Shown here piece after piece: positions 1-8,660 of a DNA stretch of 34,058 bases (its first letter is position 1; each line of letters starts with the position of its first letter). This DNA is from Ruminococcus sp. GTDB lineage: Bacteria > Bacillota > Clostridia > Oscillospirales > Ruminococcaceae. A model generated the notes under the pieces. It saw nothing but the letters and a program-made list of their open reading frames with translations, made no database searches and was not told where the DNA came from. A program made the position numbers and the translations under genes. The stretch covers positions 1-34,058 of the forward strand of contig SVNL01000010.1 in NCBI GenBank assembly GCA_015066925.1, given 5' to 3'.

Positions 1-11
1 ATAAATAGCAA

Positions 12-42
12 CAAAAAACCTCTGATATTTCTATCAGAGGTT
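12..42 (-). terminator. Rho-independent terminator of tRNA-Thr
   Basis: Read on the minus strand, a 9-bp stem (arms 32-40 and 19-27, CCTCTGATA with TATCAGAGG) with a 4-nt loop is followed directly by a run of six T. It begins 3 bases after the tRNA CCA end, so it is the natural terminator of that tRNA transcript. Confidence 0.88.
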
Positions 43-43
43 C

Positions 44-119
44 TGGAGCTGATGATCGGACTTGAACCGACGACCTACGCCTTACCAAGGCGTTGCGCTA
101 CCGACTGTGCCACATCAGC
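44..119 (-). tRNA. tRNA-Thr (anticodon GGT)
   Basis: On the minus strand this folds as a full 76-nt cloverleaf. The acceptor stem pairs GCTGATG (119-113) with CATCAGC (54-48), followed by discriminator T and an encoded CCA (46-44). The anticodon stem ACGCC/GGCGT encloses the 7-base loop TTGGTAA, giving anticodon GGT, which reads ACC and ACU threonine codons. The T-arm contains GGTTCAAGTCC. It stands alone here with its own terminator. Confidence 0.95.
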
Positions 120-291
120 ATGAATTAATTATATCACAAAATAAATTTAATGTCAATAGAAAAATTACAAATGATAATATAACTCAAATACTTAAAATCA
201 GAATTGATTAAACATTAAATAATAAAACAAGTTTTAAATCAAATAATGTAATCAACTTCATATGTCAAATCTTATAACAATGTAAAATTTA

Positions 292-320
292 TTGACAAAT
301 TAAAACGATTATGTTATAAT
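292..320 (+). promoter_or_regulatory. Consensus sigma-A promoter of the Ter operon
   Basis: A perfect -35 TTGACA (292-297) is separated by exactly 17 bases from a perfect -10 TATAAT (315-320). The yceG-like start lies 80 bases downstream. The untranslated leader contains a small 7-bp inverted repeat, AAATCAG (335-341) with CTGATTT (350-356), which could be an operator or hairpin. The 170 bases upstream (120-291) are very AT-rich and show no gene. Such a consensus promoter suggests strong expression unless repressed. Confidence 0.85.
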
Positions 321-399
321 GATATTTAAAGCAAAATCAGATTAATTGGCTGATTTAAGTTTAAAAATGTGTTTTTGGAATTATAGTGGGTGAAAATAT

Positions 400-2667
400 A
401 TGCTAGAACATATTAAAATTCATCAATTAAACGATTTTTTTCTTGAACTTGATAAAAGAAATAAACGAGGTGTATTCTTTTATAGAATATGCGGATATAA
501 TACTGAAATAGATGATTTTATTACCGATTATTATAACGCTGCAAGAAGCTCAGGTGTTATAATTGAAAATAAAATTGCAAATCCGGATGAGAAAAATCTT
601 GCTTATTATAATGAGATAATGGGCTTGGATTTCCGGATGTCAGCTGAGTTTATCAATGAAAAGCTCAGCAAATGGCTTCCGAGAATGACTCCCTCACAGC
701 GTGGTATTGTATCTGACTCAATATACAATACCCTTGACAATCTCAGAAAAGACGGCAAAAATGATAATATGCTCAAAAATGCATACGTTAAAATGATGTG
801 CTGGCTTTATTATAAATTTGAACGTATTGTCAATCAGCTTGGCAATAATAAAGTACCAAAAATTCTTTATCAGGGTAATGTTTCAAAGTATGAGCTTATT
901 CTGCTTTCTATTCTTTCAACCTCAGGCTGTGATATTGTTTTGCTGCAATATAGCGGTGATAATGATTATCTTTCTCTTGATTCCGCATCACTGCTTTCAG
1001 ATAAGCTTGAATTAAACGGTATGACCGCTTTCCCACAGGATTTTTCTCTTGAAACTGTTAAAAATAAAATTATACAAAAAAATAATCGTGCACAGCTTTT
1101 CGGAAAACAACCAGATACAATCAATTGTACAAATGCCTGGTGCTGCGGTAAAATATATGATGATATTCTCAAGCCGCCTGCAACAAGAAGCTCTGACGAA
1201 AAGCTTTTCTGCAACTGCTTCTTCCGAATAAACGGTGTCGAGGACAAGCTTACATTTCAAAATGAACTCGTTCATCTAAATTCAGAGCTTAATAAAAATA
1301 ACAGAAATACTGTAATTATCAATAAAAGTATCCCTGCCCCTTCACCCAATGAAATCTCTGCTGTAAAAAGAGAAAATTATTCGGACTCCGACAGAATGCT
1401 CGCTGATCTTTCAGCTAAAATCGGATTTACGGGTAATCCTAATCTCGCATCAATAATCAGAAAGGCTTTTATTGATACCTTGCTTGAAGCAGAAAAAAAT
1501 ACTCAGCTTTCTCTGAATAAGCTTATGAATAAAGCTGTTTATCTTATCTGCTGGTTCAGACGATATCAGGCAAATCTCCTTAAAAACTTAAAGCTTCCCG
1601 ATATCGCCTGCTTTATTCTTTTCGGACCTTGTCTTACTGATAATGAAGCTCTGTTCCTTAAATTTCTGGCAAAGCTTCCTATTGATGTAATTATTTTCAA
1701 TCCCGCTATGAACGTAAAATGCTGTCTGAATGATAATGTTTTATACGAAATAAATTATCAGACTCCTTTTGCTATTGATGAATTCCCTGACAGCAATTCA
1801 AATGTAAGAGTAGGAACAGCCGCTTTTCATGCCGAACGTGAGCTTGATACTATTATGTATCAGGATTCGGGTATGTACAGAAATATGCAGCATAACAAGG
1901 CTATGCCTGTAATATTAAGTACAATGTATGAAGAAATCGCTGTATTGTGGGATCAGGAGCTTAAATACCGTCCTAATTTCAGTACCGAAAATGACACCGT
2001 TATGATGCCTGTTATTTTTGCCAAAATTTCAGGAGTAAAGGATGCTCAGGTAACGCAATACTGGTCAGGAATAAAATCTCTTGTAACTCCCGAAACCTAT
2101 GTTATAAAAAATGTTCCGTTTGTACAGCCAAATAATCCCGTAAAACCTTTTGCGGCTGAATTTTTTAAAAACGGCAAGCTTCTACGCGATAAAATACGCT
2201 CACATAAATGCTATCAGTATGGTTTTCTCAGAGAAAATATTCAGGAACATATTCTTGATAAAATTCAGCTTCTTATCGACAGAAAGCTGATAAAAGGTAC
2301 TTTCCTGAACGGTACCGAATATACAATCATTTCAGTCGCTCTTTCAATGAAAACCGAAATAGTAAGACTGATTCAGAGATTTGATTTCACAAAGAAAAAT
2401 CCAAAAATAATTTATATAAATACAAGTGAGAAAATTATTTCACTTGAGGATTCAATTACAATGGCTTTACTAAGCCTTATCGGCTTTGATGTCCTGTTTT
2501 TTGTTCCGACAGGTTACAGAACCGTCGAAAATCACTTTAATCAGGACGTTATTGAAGAACATCAGGCAGGTACATATCTTTATGATATGCACGTTCCTGA
2601 TTTCAGATTAATTTCATCAAGTACACGTCAGTCATGGCGTGATAAAATTTTTAAGAGAGGTAGTTAA
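400..2667 (+). CDS. Tandem YceG-like component of the Ter biosynthetic module
   Basis: This 755-aa cytoplasmic protein matches the YceG family, named from the Bacillus subtilis yce stress operon and predicted to be part of the Ter-linked biosynthetic module. Its catalytic activity is unknown. Two related halves are visible, about residues 1-310 and 330-755. The second carries the motif CLTDNEALFLKFLAKLP near residue 410, followed by a hydrophobic IDVIIFNP strand and a KCCL motif. The first half has a similar helix-rich start and the strand KILYQGN. No signal peptide or membrane segment is seen. It is the first gene after the promoter, only 3 bases upstream of telA, as yceG and yceH (telA) are neighbours in Bacillus. 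The RBS is weak (GGGTGA). The family assignment is recalled, not computed. Confidence 0.8.
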   Translation: MLEHIKIHQLNDFFLELDKRNKRGVFFYRICGYNTEIDDFITDYYNAARSSGVIIENKIANPDEKNLAYYNEIMGLDFRMSAEFINEKLSKWLPRMTPSQRGIVSDSIYNTLDNLRKDGKNDNMLKNAYVKMMCWLYYKFERIVNQLGNNKVPKILYQGNVSKYELILLSILSTSGCDIVLLQYSGDNDYLSLDSASLLSDKLELNGMTAFPQDFSLETVKNKIIQKNNRAQLFGKQPDTINCTNAWCCGKIYDDILKPPATRSSDEKLFCNCFFRINGVEDKLTFQNELVHLNSELNKNNRNTVIINKSIPAPSPNEISAVKRENYSDSDRMLADLSAKIGFTGNPNLASIIRKAFIDTLLEAEKNTQLSLNKLMNKAVYLICWFRRYQANLLKNLKLPDIACFILFGPCLTDNEALFLKFLAKLPIDVIIFNPAMNVKCCLNDNVLYEINYQTPFAIDEFPDSNSNVRVGTAAFHAERELDTIMYQDSGMYRNMQHNKAMPVILSTMYEEIAVLWDQELKYRPNFSTENDTVMMPVIFAKISGVKDAQVTQYWSGIKSLVTPETYVIKNVPFVQPNNPVKPFAAEFFKNGKLLRDKIRSHKCYQYGFLRENIQEHILDKIQLLIDRKLIKGTFLNGTEYTIISVALSMKTEIVRLIQRFDFTKKNPKIIYINTSEKIISLEDSITMALLSLIGFDVLFFVPTGYRTVENHFNQDVIEEHQAGTYLYDMHVPDFRLISSSTRQSWRDKIFKRGS

Positions 2668-2670
2668 ATC

Positions 2671-3822
2671 ATGGGATTAAATTTTTCAAAACCAGCAGAA
2701 ACACAGCCACAAGCTGTACCTGCTACTACAGCAGCAAATGAAATCGAAGAAGTTAAAGAATACGATATTGTAGCTGATAGACAGCAGATGAATGAACAGC
2801 TCGTAAATTCACCCGAAGTTGATGCAATTGTAAGTACTATCGAAATCCATAACCTTGAATCAATTGTTTCATTCGGTGCACCGGTTGCTGAAGAAATTTC
2901 AAAAGCTTCGGATATCGTTCTCAACAGCATGAATATGTCACAGCTCGACGAGTCAAGCGAAATGCTTAATACTCTCGCTAAAATTATGGAGAAGTTCGAT
3001 ATCGACGAAATCAAAGAAAATAAAAGCGTTTTCGGCAAGCTGTTTGATAATTTAAGAAAACAGCTTGATAAAATCCTCGCTAAGTATCATACTATGGGTG
3101 AGGAAGTTGATAAAATCTACGTTCAGCTTAAAAAATACGAATCCGAAATTAAAGAGTCTAACCGTAAGCTCAATCAGATGTTCGATGCAAATGTTCAATA
3201 TTACCACGAACTCGTAAAATATATTCTTGCAGGTGAACAGGGCTGTCGTGAGCTTGAAAACTATATATCTCAAAGACAGATTGACCTTGAATCTACAGGC
3301 GATAATTCGATTCAGTTCGAAATTCAGAGCCTTCAGCAGGCTCTTATGATGCTTGAGCAGAGAACTCAGGACCTTCGTATTGCCGAAAATGTTGCTATTC
3401 AGTCAATTCCTATGATTAAAACAATGGAATTCAGCAATATGAATCTTGTAAGAAAAATAAATTCTGCATTTATTATTACTCTTCCTGTTTTCAAGCAGGC
3501 TCTCGCTCAGGCAATTATGCTTAAAAGACAGCGTGTTCAGGCTGAGTCTATGGCGGCTCTTGATGAGAAAACAAATGAAATGCTTATCAAGAATGCAAAT
3601 AATACAGTTGCTCAGTCAAAGCTTACAGCTTCACTTGCTTCTACAAGCGCAGTTAAAATCGAAACACTTGAATCTACATGGAAAACTATTGTAAACGGTA
3701 TCGACGAAACTAAGCTTATTCAGGAAAATGCAAAGAAAAAGCGTATCGAAGACCAGGCTCGTCTTGAAATTATCAAGAACGAATTCAATGAAAAATATAA
3801 TATGCCAAAACAAAATAAATAA
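2671..3822 (+). CDS. telA: TelA / YceH family toxic-anion (tellurite) resistance protein
   Basis: A 383-aa protein of the TelA family, the usual size. It is strongly alpha-helical and charged, with long coiled-coil stretches at about residues 110-250. The family motif region around residues 255-300 ([21 protein letters not shown], slightly degenerate) and the C-terminal segment [12 protein letters not shown] near residue 340 are present. TelA proteins accompany TerD and YceG in tellurite-resistance and general stress loci; the molecular role is not established, but a cytoplasmic membrane-stress or scaffold function is proposed. An AGAGAGG ribosome binding site lies at the end of yceG, so the two are probably translationally coupled. 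The next gene, terD, begins 17 bases later. Confidence 0.88.
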   Translation: MGLNFSKPAETQPQAVPATTAANEIEEVKEYDIVADRQQMNEQLVNSPEVDAIVSTIEIHNLESIVSFGAPVAEEISKASDIVLNSMNMSQLDESSEMLNTLAKIMEKFDIDEIKENKSVFGKLFDNLRKQLDKILAKYHTMGEEVDKIYVQLKKYESEIKESNRKLNQMFDANVQYYHELVKYILAGEQGCRELENYISQRQIDLESTGDNSIQFEIQSLQQALMMLEQRTQDLRIAENVAIQSIPMIKTMEFSNMNLVRKINSAFIITLPVFKQALAQAIMLKRQRVQAESMAALDEKTNEMLIKNANNTVAQSKLTASLASTSAVKIETLESTWKTIVNGIDETKLIQENAKKKRIEDQARLEIIKNEFNEKYNMPKQNK

Positions 3823-3839
3823 TTTATGAGGTGAGTTTT

Positions 3840-4421
3840 ATGCCAATTAATCTTACTAAAGGTCAGAAGGTTGACCTTACAAAAGGTAATCCGGGACTTA
3901 AAAAAATTATGGTAGGTCTGGGCTGGGACGTTAATGTTTTCGATTCAGGCTCAGCATTCGACCTTGACGCCGCAGCTTTTATGCTCGGCGCAAACGGAAA
4001 ATGTCCAACTGAAAACGAATTCATCTTTTACGGAAATCTCGAACACCAGAGCAAATCTGTAAAACACCTCGGCGACAACCTTACAGGCGAAGGTGACGGT
4101 GATGATGAACAGATTACAATTGATTTGAATACTATTCCTGCAAATGTTGAGAAAATCGCTTTTACTGTTACAATTTATGATGCTGAAACAAGAAATCAGA
4201 ATTTCGGTCAGGTTTCAAACTCTTTCATCAGAATTGTAAACGAAGAAAATAATGAAGAGCTTATCAGATACGACCTCGGCGAAGATTTTTCAATCGAAAC
4301 TGCTGTTGTTGTAGGCGAGCTTTACAGACATAACGGTGAATGGAAATTCAATGCTATCGGAAGCGGCTTCCAGGGTGGTCTTGCAGCTCTTTGCAATCAC
4401 TACGGAATTGAAGTTGCTTAA
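3840..4421 (+). CDS. terD: TerD family calcium-binding stress protein (copy 1)
   Basis: A 193-aa TerD-domain protein (beta-sandwich). The Ca2+-binding residues are seen in the loop FDLDAAAF (about residues 40-47) and in the acidic motif [12 protein letters not shown] (about 80-91). The typical GLGWD and [14 protein letters not shown] motifs are also present. TerD proteins are cytoplasmic, bind Ca2+ and protect against tellurite, phage and other stresses. The ATG at 3840 is chosen because a longer GTG start at 3831 lies within the GAGGTG ribosome binding site. It heads a tandem trio with the two following genes and is closely related to copy 2, including shared DNA around the acidic loop, which suggests local duplication. 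Confidence 0.93.
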   Translation: MPINLTKGQKVDLTKGNPGLKKIMVGLGWDVNVFDSGSAFDLDAAAFMLGANGKCPTENEFIFYGNLEHQSKSVKHLGDNLTGEGDGDDEQITIDLNTIPANVEKIAFTVTIYDAETRNQNFGQVSNSFIRIVNEENNEELIRYDLGEDFSIETAVVVGELYRHNGEWKFNAIGSGFQGGLAALCNHYGIEVA

Positions 4422-4439
4422 TCTAAGGAGGATAATTAT

Positions 4440-5021
4440 ATGCCAATAAGCTTGCAGAAAGGTCAAAAAGTAAGTATTTCCAAAGGAAACCCCGGACTTA
4501 CAAACGTTGTTGTAGGTCTTGGCTGGGACGTTAATAAATTCGATACAGGCGGAGCCTTCGACCTTGATACCGCCGCATTCCTTCTCACAGACAGCGGAAG
4601 AGTTTCTACTCAGGATGATTTCATCTTTTTCGGAAACCTCAAGCACCCAACAGGCTGTGTTCAGCATTTAGGTGACAATCTTACAGGTGCAGGTGATGGT
4701 GATGATGAACAGATTAAAATCAATCTTTCACTTGTTCCGTCAAGCATCACCAAAATTGCCTTTACCGTTACAATCTATGACGCTGAAGTAAGGTCACAGA
4801 ATTTCGGTCAGGTTAATAATGCATTTATCAGAATTTACAACGAGGTTACAGGTGAAGAAATTTTAAGATATGACCTCGGAGAAGATTTTTCAATCGAAAC
4901 TGCCGCTGTATTCGGTGAGCTTTACAAATACGGTGACGAGTGGAAATTCAATGCTATCGGAAGTGGTTATCAGGGCGGTCTTGCAGCACTCTGCAATAAC
5001 TACGGCATTGAAGTTGAATAA
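4440..5021 (+). CDS. terD: TerD family calcium-binding stress protein (copy 2)
   Basis: A 193-aa paralogue of the preceding protein, the same length and colinear throughout without gaps. The key Ca2+-site segments are FDLDTAAF and [12 protein letters not shown], and the C-terminus [15 protein letters not shown] is almost the same as in copy 1. An AAGGAGG ribosome binding site is positioned about 8 bases before ATG. It lies 18 bases after copy 1 and must be in the same transcript. The close similarity to copy 1, greater than to copy 3, points to a recent tandem duplication. Confidence 0.93.
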   Translation: MPISLQKGQKVSISKGNPGLTNVVVGLGWDVNKFDTGGAFDLDTAAFLLTDSGRVSTQDDFIFFGNLKHPTGCVQHLGDNLTGAGDGDDEQIKINLSLVPSSITKIAFTVTIYDAEVRSQNFGQVNNAFIRIYNEVTGEEILRYDLGEDFSIETAAVFGELYKYGDEWKFNAIGSGYQGGLAALCNNYGIEVE

Positions 5022-5057
5022 AACATAATCGTACAAAATTAAAAGGAGAATTTCATT

Positions 5058-5645
5058 ATGTCAATCAGTTTACAAAAAGGACAAAAAGTCAGCCTTACAA
5101 AAGATAATGCAGGACTTTCAAAAGTGATTGTTGGTCTTGGCTGGGACGAGGTTCAGCAGAAAAAAGGCCTCTTCTCACTTAAATCACAGCCAATTGACTG
5201 TGACGCTTCCGCTATTATGCTTAAAAACGGAAAGTATGTCGCAAAGTCAGATATCGTATATTTCGGTCATCTTTCACATTCATCAGGTTCAGTAAAGCAT
5301 ATGGGTGATAACCTTACAGGTGCAGGTGACGGTGATGATGAGCAGATTATTATTGACATTTCTAAAATTCCTGCTGAATACGATAAAATTGTTGTTGTTG
5401 TAAATATTTATCAGGCTGTTGCCAGAAAACAGCATTTCGGCTTAATCCGCAATGCGTTCATACGTATTGTGGACCAAAGAACAAATTCGGAAATGTGCAG
5501 ATTTAATCTCACAGATGATTATTCCGGTATGACATCTATGATTTTCGGGGAACTTTACAGATATAATGATGAGTGGAAATTTAACCCTATGGGACAGGGT
5601 ACCACTGATCCGGGACTTGGGGAGCTTGCAAAAAGATTTGCTTAA
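5058..5645 (+). CDS. terD: Divergent TerD family protein (copy 3)
   Basis: A 195-aa TerD-domain protein that keeps the [12 protein letters not shown] calcium loop but differs elsewhere. The first metal loop is IDCDASAI, preceded by a lysine-rich insertion (VQQKKGLFSLKSQP, about residues 32-45). The motif equivalent to IYDAETR is IYQAVAR, and the C-terminus ends in TDPGLGELAKRF rather than GGLAAL. It is therefore a different TerD subtype (TerZ/TerE-like subtypes carry similar changes) and probably not redundant with copies 1 and 2. The RBS AAAAGGAG is good. It closes the terD trio; a hairpin and a 170-base gap separate it from the Ca2+ ATPase gene. Confidence 0.9.
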   Translation: MSISLQKGQKVSLTKDNAGLSKVIVGLGWDEVQQKKGLFSLKSQPIDCDASAIMLKNGKYVAKSDIVYFGHLSHSSGSVKHMGDNLTGAGDGDDEQIIIDISKIPAEYDKIVVVVNIYQAVARKQHFGLIRNAFIRIVDQRTNSEMCRFNLTDDYSGMTSMIFGELYRYNDEWKFNPMGQGTTDPGLGELAKRFA

Positions 5646-5720
5646 ATATTGCTGTCAGCTTTAAGCTGTTACTGCATATATCACTTTAATTGCAGCTCTA
5701 TTTAAAAATATAAAGTGTAA

Positions 5721-5758
5721 ATGCAGTATCCATGCCTATAAAGCAAGGATACTGCATA
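5721..5758 (+). promoter_or_regulatory. Strong hairpin between terD3 and the Ca2+ ATPase gene
   Basis: An 11-bp perfect inverted repeat, ATGCAGTATCC (5721-5731) with GGATACTGCAT (5748-5758), whose loop can add an inner TGC/GCA pair. It is followed only by ACTTTGTG, so it is a poor terminator by T-run. It may be a partial terminator, an RNA processing site that separates terD from the pump message, or a regulator site. I see no clear separate promoter in 5759-5818. A smaller palindrome lies at 5656-5668. Confidence 0.5.
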
Positions 5759-5818
5759 CTTTGTGCATTATAAAATTTAATGTCACTATAACCTACAAGT
5801 AAATTAAAGGAGAAAAAA

Positions 5819-8488
5819 ATGGAATTTAAAGGTCTTACGGATAACGAAGTTGCTCAATCCAGAGAAAAATATGGTCCGAACTCTATACCTGATTCAGAAC
5901 CCACTACGTTCTGGGCAGAATTTAAGGAAACCTTCGGCGACCCAATGATAAAAATCCTGCTTGCAATAACAGCTCTGATGATCGTTATGTTCTTCTTCGG
6001 ATATGCAGAAATCTATGAGCCTGTAGGTACAATCGTAGCTGTTCTGATAGTTGCTTTTGTATCTGCAAAAACAGGTGTCGCAAGCGATACCAAATACAGA
6101 GAGCTCAAGGATAATACAAAAAAGGATCAATGCAAGGTTTACAGAAACGGTCTTGTCACTGTTATTGATGTTGATGATGTCGTTGTCGGAGATAAAGTGC
6201 TTCTCCAATCGGGTGATAAAATACCTGCCGATGGTATTCTTGTATACGGTCACCTTAACGTTGATAATTCAGCACTCAACGGTGAAGCTGAGGAATGTAA
6301 GAAAACTGCCGCATCAGAGGATGTTGAGCTTTCTGACAACATAACAGGTGATACATTTGTTGATTCTCATTCGCTTTTCAGAGGTGCTGTAGTTTTTGAC
6401 GGCGAGGGTGTTCTCGACGTAAGAAAAGTCGGTCTTAATACCATGATGGGTAAAATGGCTGAGGAAATGCAGGAGGATGAACCTGATTCACCTCTTAAAG
6501 TAAAGCTTGCAAAGCTTGCAAAACAGATTTCAACCTTTGGATATATCGGTGCTATTGCAATCGCCATACTATATCTTGCTTACTTTATTACAAATGCAGG
6601 CGGATTCAGCGACTTTTTCGCTCTCGGTGCAAAGGAAGTTATTCAGGAAATCGTCAGAGCAGTTTCTCTTGCTATTGTTATCATCGTATGTGCTGTTCCT
6701 GAGGGACTTCCGCTTATGATTTCTCTCGTTCTGATGCAGAATACAAGTAAAATGCTCGACCATAACGTACTCGTCCGTAAAGCAGAGGGTATTGAAACCG
6801 CCGGATCTCTTAATATCCTTTTCAGTGATAAAACAGGTACTATCACTAAAGGCAGACTTGAGGTTGTTGATTTCTTTACTGCTGACGGAAATTCCATTAA
6901 TATTCCCGACCTTAGCAATCATAGCGCCGTTAAAGGACTTATTGACCTTGCTATCGGCAAAAATACACAGTCACTTTTTGATTCAGAACACAAGGTTATC
7001 GGCGGAAATGCTACTGACCAGGCTCTGATGAAGTTTATCGGCGAAACAACATTCAACGCTCTTTCTTCAAATAAGGATTATATCGTTACAGATTCTCAAG
7101 GCTTTAATTCAACAAATAAATTCAGTCAGGCTAGAATTGATTATCTTGGAAAAACTTTTTATAAAGGTGCACCTGAACGTCTTCTTTCATCTGCTTCAAA
7201 ATGTCTTGATAAAAACGGAGAAGTAAAAAGCATCGACAAAACTGCTCTTGATAAAAAAATTGATGAGCTTGCTTCAAAAGCAATGCGTGTACTTGCTTTC
7301 GGATATTCAGAAAGTCCTATGACAGAAAATAAAATCAACGACGATATCGTTATTATCGGTCTTGTAGGTATTCGTGATGACGTAAGACCTGAGGCAAAGG
7401 TTGCTATTGCAGAAGTACAGAATGCAGGTATTCAGGTTGTAATGATTACCGGTGACAGACTTGAAACCGCAATTGCAATCGCAAAGGATACAGGTCTTCT
7501 TAAAACAGAAAAGGATATCGCACTTTCATCTGCTGAGCTTAATAATATGACAGATGATGAAGTTAAAAAGATTATTCCTGATATAAGAGTAATCGCAAGA
7601 GCACTTCCTACCGACAAATCAAGAATGGTAAGACTTTGTCAGGAGATGAACCTTGTTGTCGGTATGACAGGCGATGGTGTTAACGACTCCCCTGCCCTTA
7701 AACGTGCAGATGTCGGCTTTGCTATGGGCAGCGGTACTGAAGCGGCAAAGGAAGCAGGAAAAATCGTTGTCCTCGATGACAACTTCAAGTCAATCAAGGA
7801 CGCTATATGGTATGGAAGAACAATTTATCATAACATTTTAAAATTCTGCAAGTTCCAGCTTGTTATTAACGTAGCCGCAGTTATAGTAAGTGCAATTTCA
7901 CCGTTCTTTGGAGTTGAAGAGCCGCTTAAAGTTACTCACCTGCTCTTTGTAAATCTCGTTATGGACGGTTTGGGAGCAATTATGCTCGGTAATGAACCTG
8001 CATTGAAAAAATATATGCTCGAACGCCCAAGACGACGTGACGAAAGCATTGTCAGTATGAAAATGATGACGCAAATCGTAATTATGGGTGTCTGGCTTGT
8101 TGCTCTTAGCTTTATTTATCTCAAGGTTCCGTTCTTCAGACATTTATTTGAAACTGATGCACAGCATCTGACAGGATATTTCGTTCTGTTTATTGCAAGT
8201 GCCCTGTTCAACGGCTTCAATGTCAGAGATGATGCATACGGAATTTTCAGAAGACTTAGTGAAAATACCGGATTTATTAAAGTATTCCTTGCAATACTTC
8301 TCATTCAGGCTGCAATAGTAAATATCTCACTCATTCCTTTTGCACCATTTGAATGGATAAGCAATATGTTCAGCTGTGTTCCATTCTCAGCTACAGGCTG
8401 GGTTGCTGTAATACTTCTTGCTGCAACAATGATTCCTGTTGACTTGCTCAGAAAAACAATTTTTAACTCCGCAAATGCAAAGAAGTAA
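5819..8488 (+). CDS. Calcium-translocating P-type ATPase, PMCA-type
   Basis: An 889-aa P2-type ATPase of usual family length, predicted to export Ca2+ from the cytoplasm. Visible features in order are: N-terminal cation-ATPase domain; TM1-2 (about residues 40-80); actuator domain with the LNGEAEE loop; TM3-4 with the ion-binding PEGLPL motif (294-299); phosphorylation site DKTGT with Asp337; nucleotide domain including KGAPE; ITGDR; hinge motif GDGVND (Asp619); and a C-terminal group of about six membrane helices from residue 675 on. The AAAGGAG ribosome binding site fits the ATG. In the Ter context a Ca2+ pump beside Ca2+-binding TerD proteins suggests calcium is the shared signal or ligand; that is inference. 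A terminator follows. Confidence 0.93.
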   Translation: MEFKGLTDNEVAQSREKYGPNSIPDSEPTTFWAEFKETFGDPMIKILLAITALMIVMFFFGYAEIYEPVGTIVAVLIVAFVSAKTGVASDTKYRELKDNTKKDQCKVYRNGLVTVIDVDDVVVGDKVLLQSGDKIPADGILVYGHLNVDNSALNGEAEECKKTAASEDVELSDNITGDTFVDSHSLFRGAVVFDGEGVLDVRKVGLNTMMGKMAEEMQEDEPDSPLKVKLAKLAKQISTFGYIGAIAIAILYLAYFITNAGGFSDFFALGAKEVIQEIVRAVSLAIVIIVCAVPEGLPLMISLVLMQNTSKMLDHNVLVRKAEGIETAGSLNILFSDKTGTITKGRLEVVDFFTADGNSINIPDLSNHSAVKGLIDLAIGKNTQSLFDSEHKVIGGNATDQALMKFIGETTFNALSSNKDYIVTDSQGFNSTNKFSQARIDYLGKTFYKGAPERLLSSASKCLDKNGEVKSIDKTALDKKIDELASKAMRVLAFGYSESPMTENKINDDIVIIGLVGIRDDVRPEAKVAIAEVQNAGIQVVMITGDRLETAIAIAKDTGLLKTEKDIALSSAELNNMTDDEVKKIIPDIRVIARALPTDKSRMVRLCQEMNLVVGMTGDGVNDSPALKRADVGFAMGSGTEAAKEAGKIVVLDDNFKSIKDAIWYGRTIYHNILKFCKFQLVINVAAVIVSAISPFFGVEEPLKVTHLLFVNLVMDGLGAIMLGNEPALKKYMLERPRRRDESIVSMKMMTQIVIMGVWLVALSFIYLKVPFFRHLFETDAQHLTGYFVLFIASALFNGFNVRDDAYGIFRRLSENTGFIKVFLAILLIQAAIVNISLIPFAPFEWISNMFSCVPFSATGWVAVILLAATMIPVDLLRKTIFNSANAKK

Positions 8489-8497
8489 ATTTTTATT

Positions 8498-8529
8498 CCC
8501 AAGCACAGACCTAAAAGTCTGTGTTTGGG
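8498..8529 (+). terminator. Terminator after the Ca2+ ATPase gene
   Basis: A 13-bp stem (8498-8510 with 8517-8529, one G-T pair) with a 6-nt loop is followed by TTTAATT. It ends the Ter protein operon and separates it from the biosynthetic operon. Confidence 0.75.
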
Positions 8530-8579
8530 TTTAATTATGTAGATTTTATATTAAATCTAAAAAATAAATTTTATTCAAA

Positions 8580-8609
8580 TTGCCTTTCGGATACACAAAT
8601 CGGTATATT
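8580..8609 (+). promoter_or_regulatory. Probable promoter of the four-gene biosynthetic operon
   Basis: TTGCCT (8580-8585) and TATATT (8604-8609) are spaced by 18 bases, about 50 bases before the PRTase start. The hexamers are moderate matches. Together with the terminator just upstream it suggests that the biosynthetic genes form a separate transcript. Confidence 0.45.
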
Positions 8610-8660
8610 GCAAACTCAAAATGATTTTGTCGTTTACTTTAAATTTATTCAGAGGTTATT

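Noticed and set aside
966-1275. Two minus-strand ORFs inside the yceG-like gene
   Set aside because: They lie fully antisense to a well supported gene, have no RBS and show low-likelihood composition; shadow frames.
3831-3839. Upstream GTG start for terD copy 1
   Set aside because: The GTG is part of the GAGGTG ribosome binding site; the ATG at 3840 has correct spacing.
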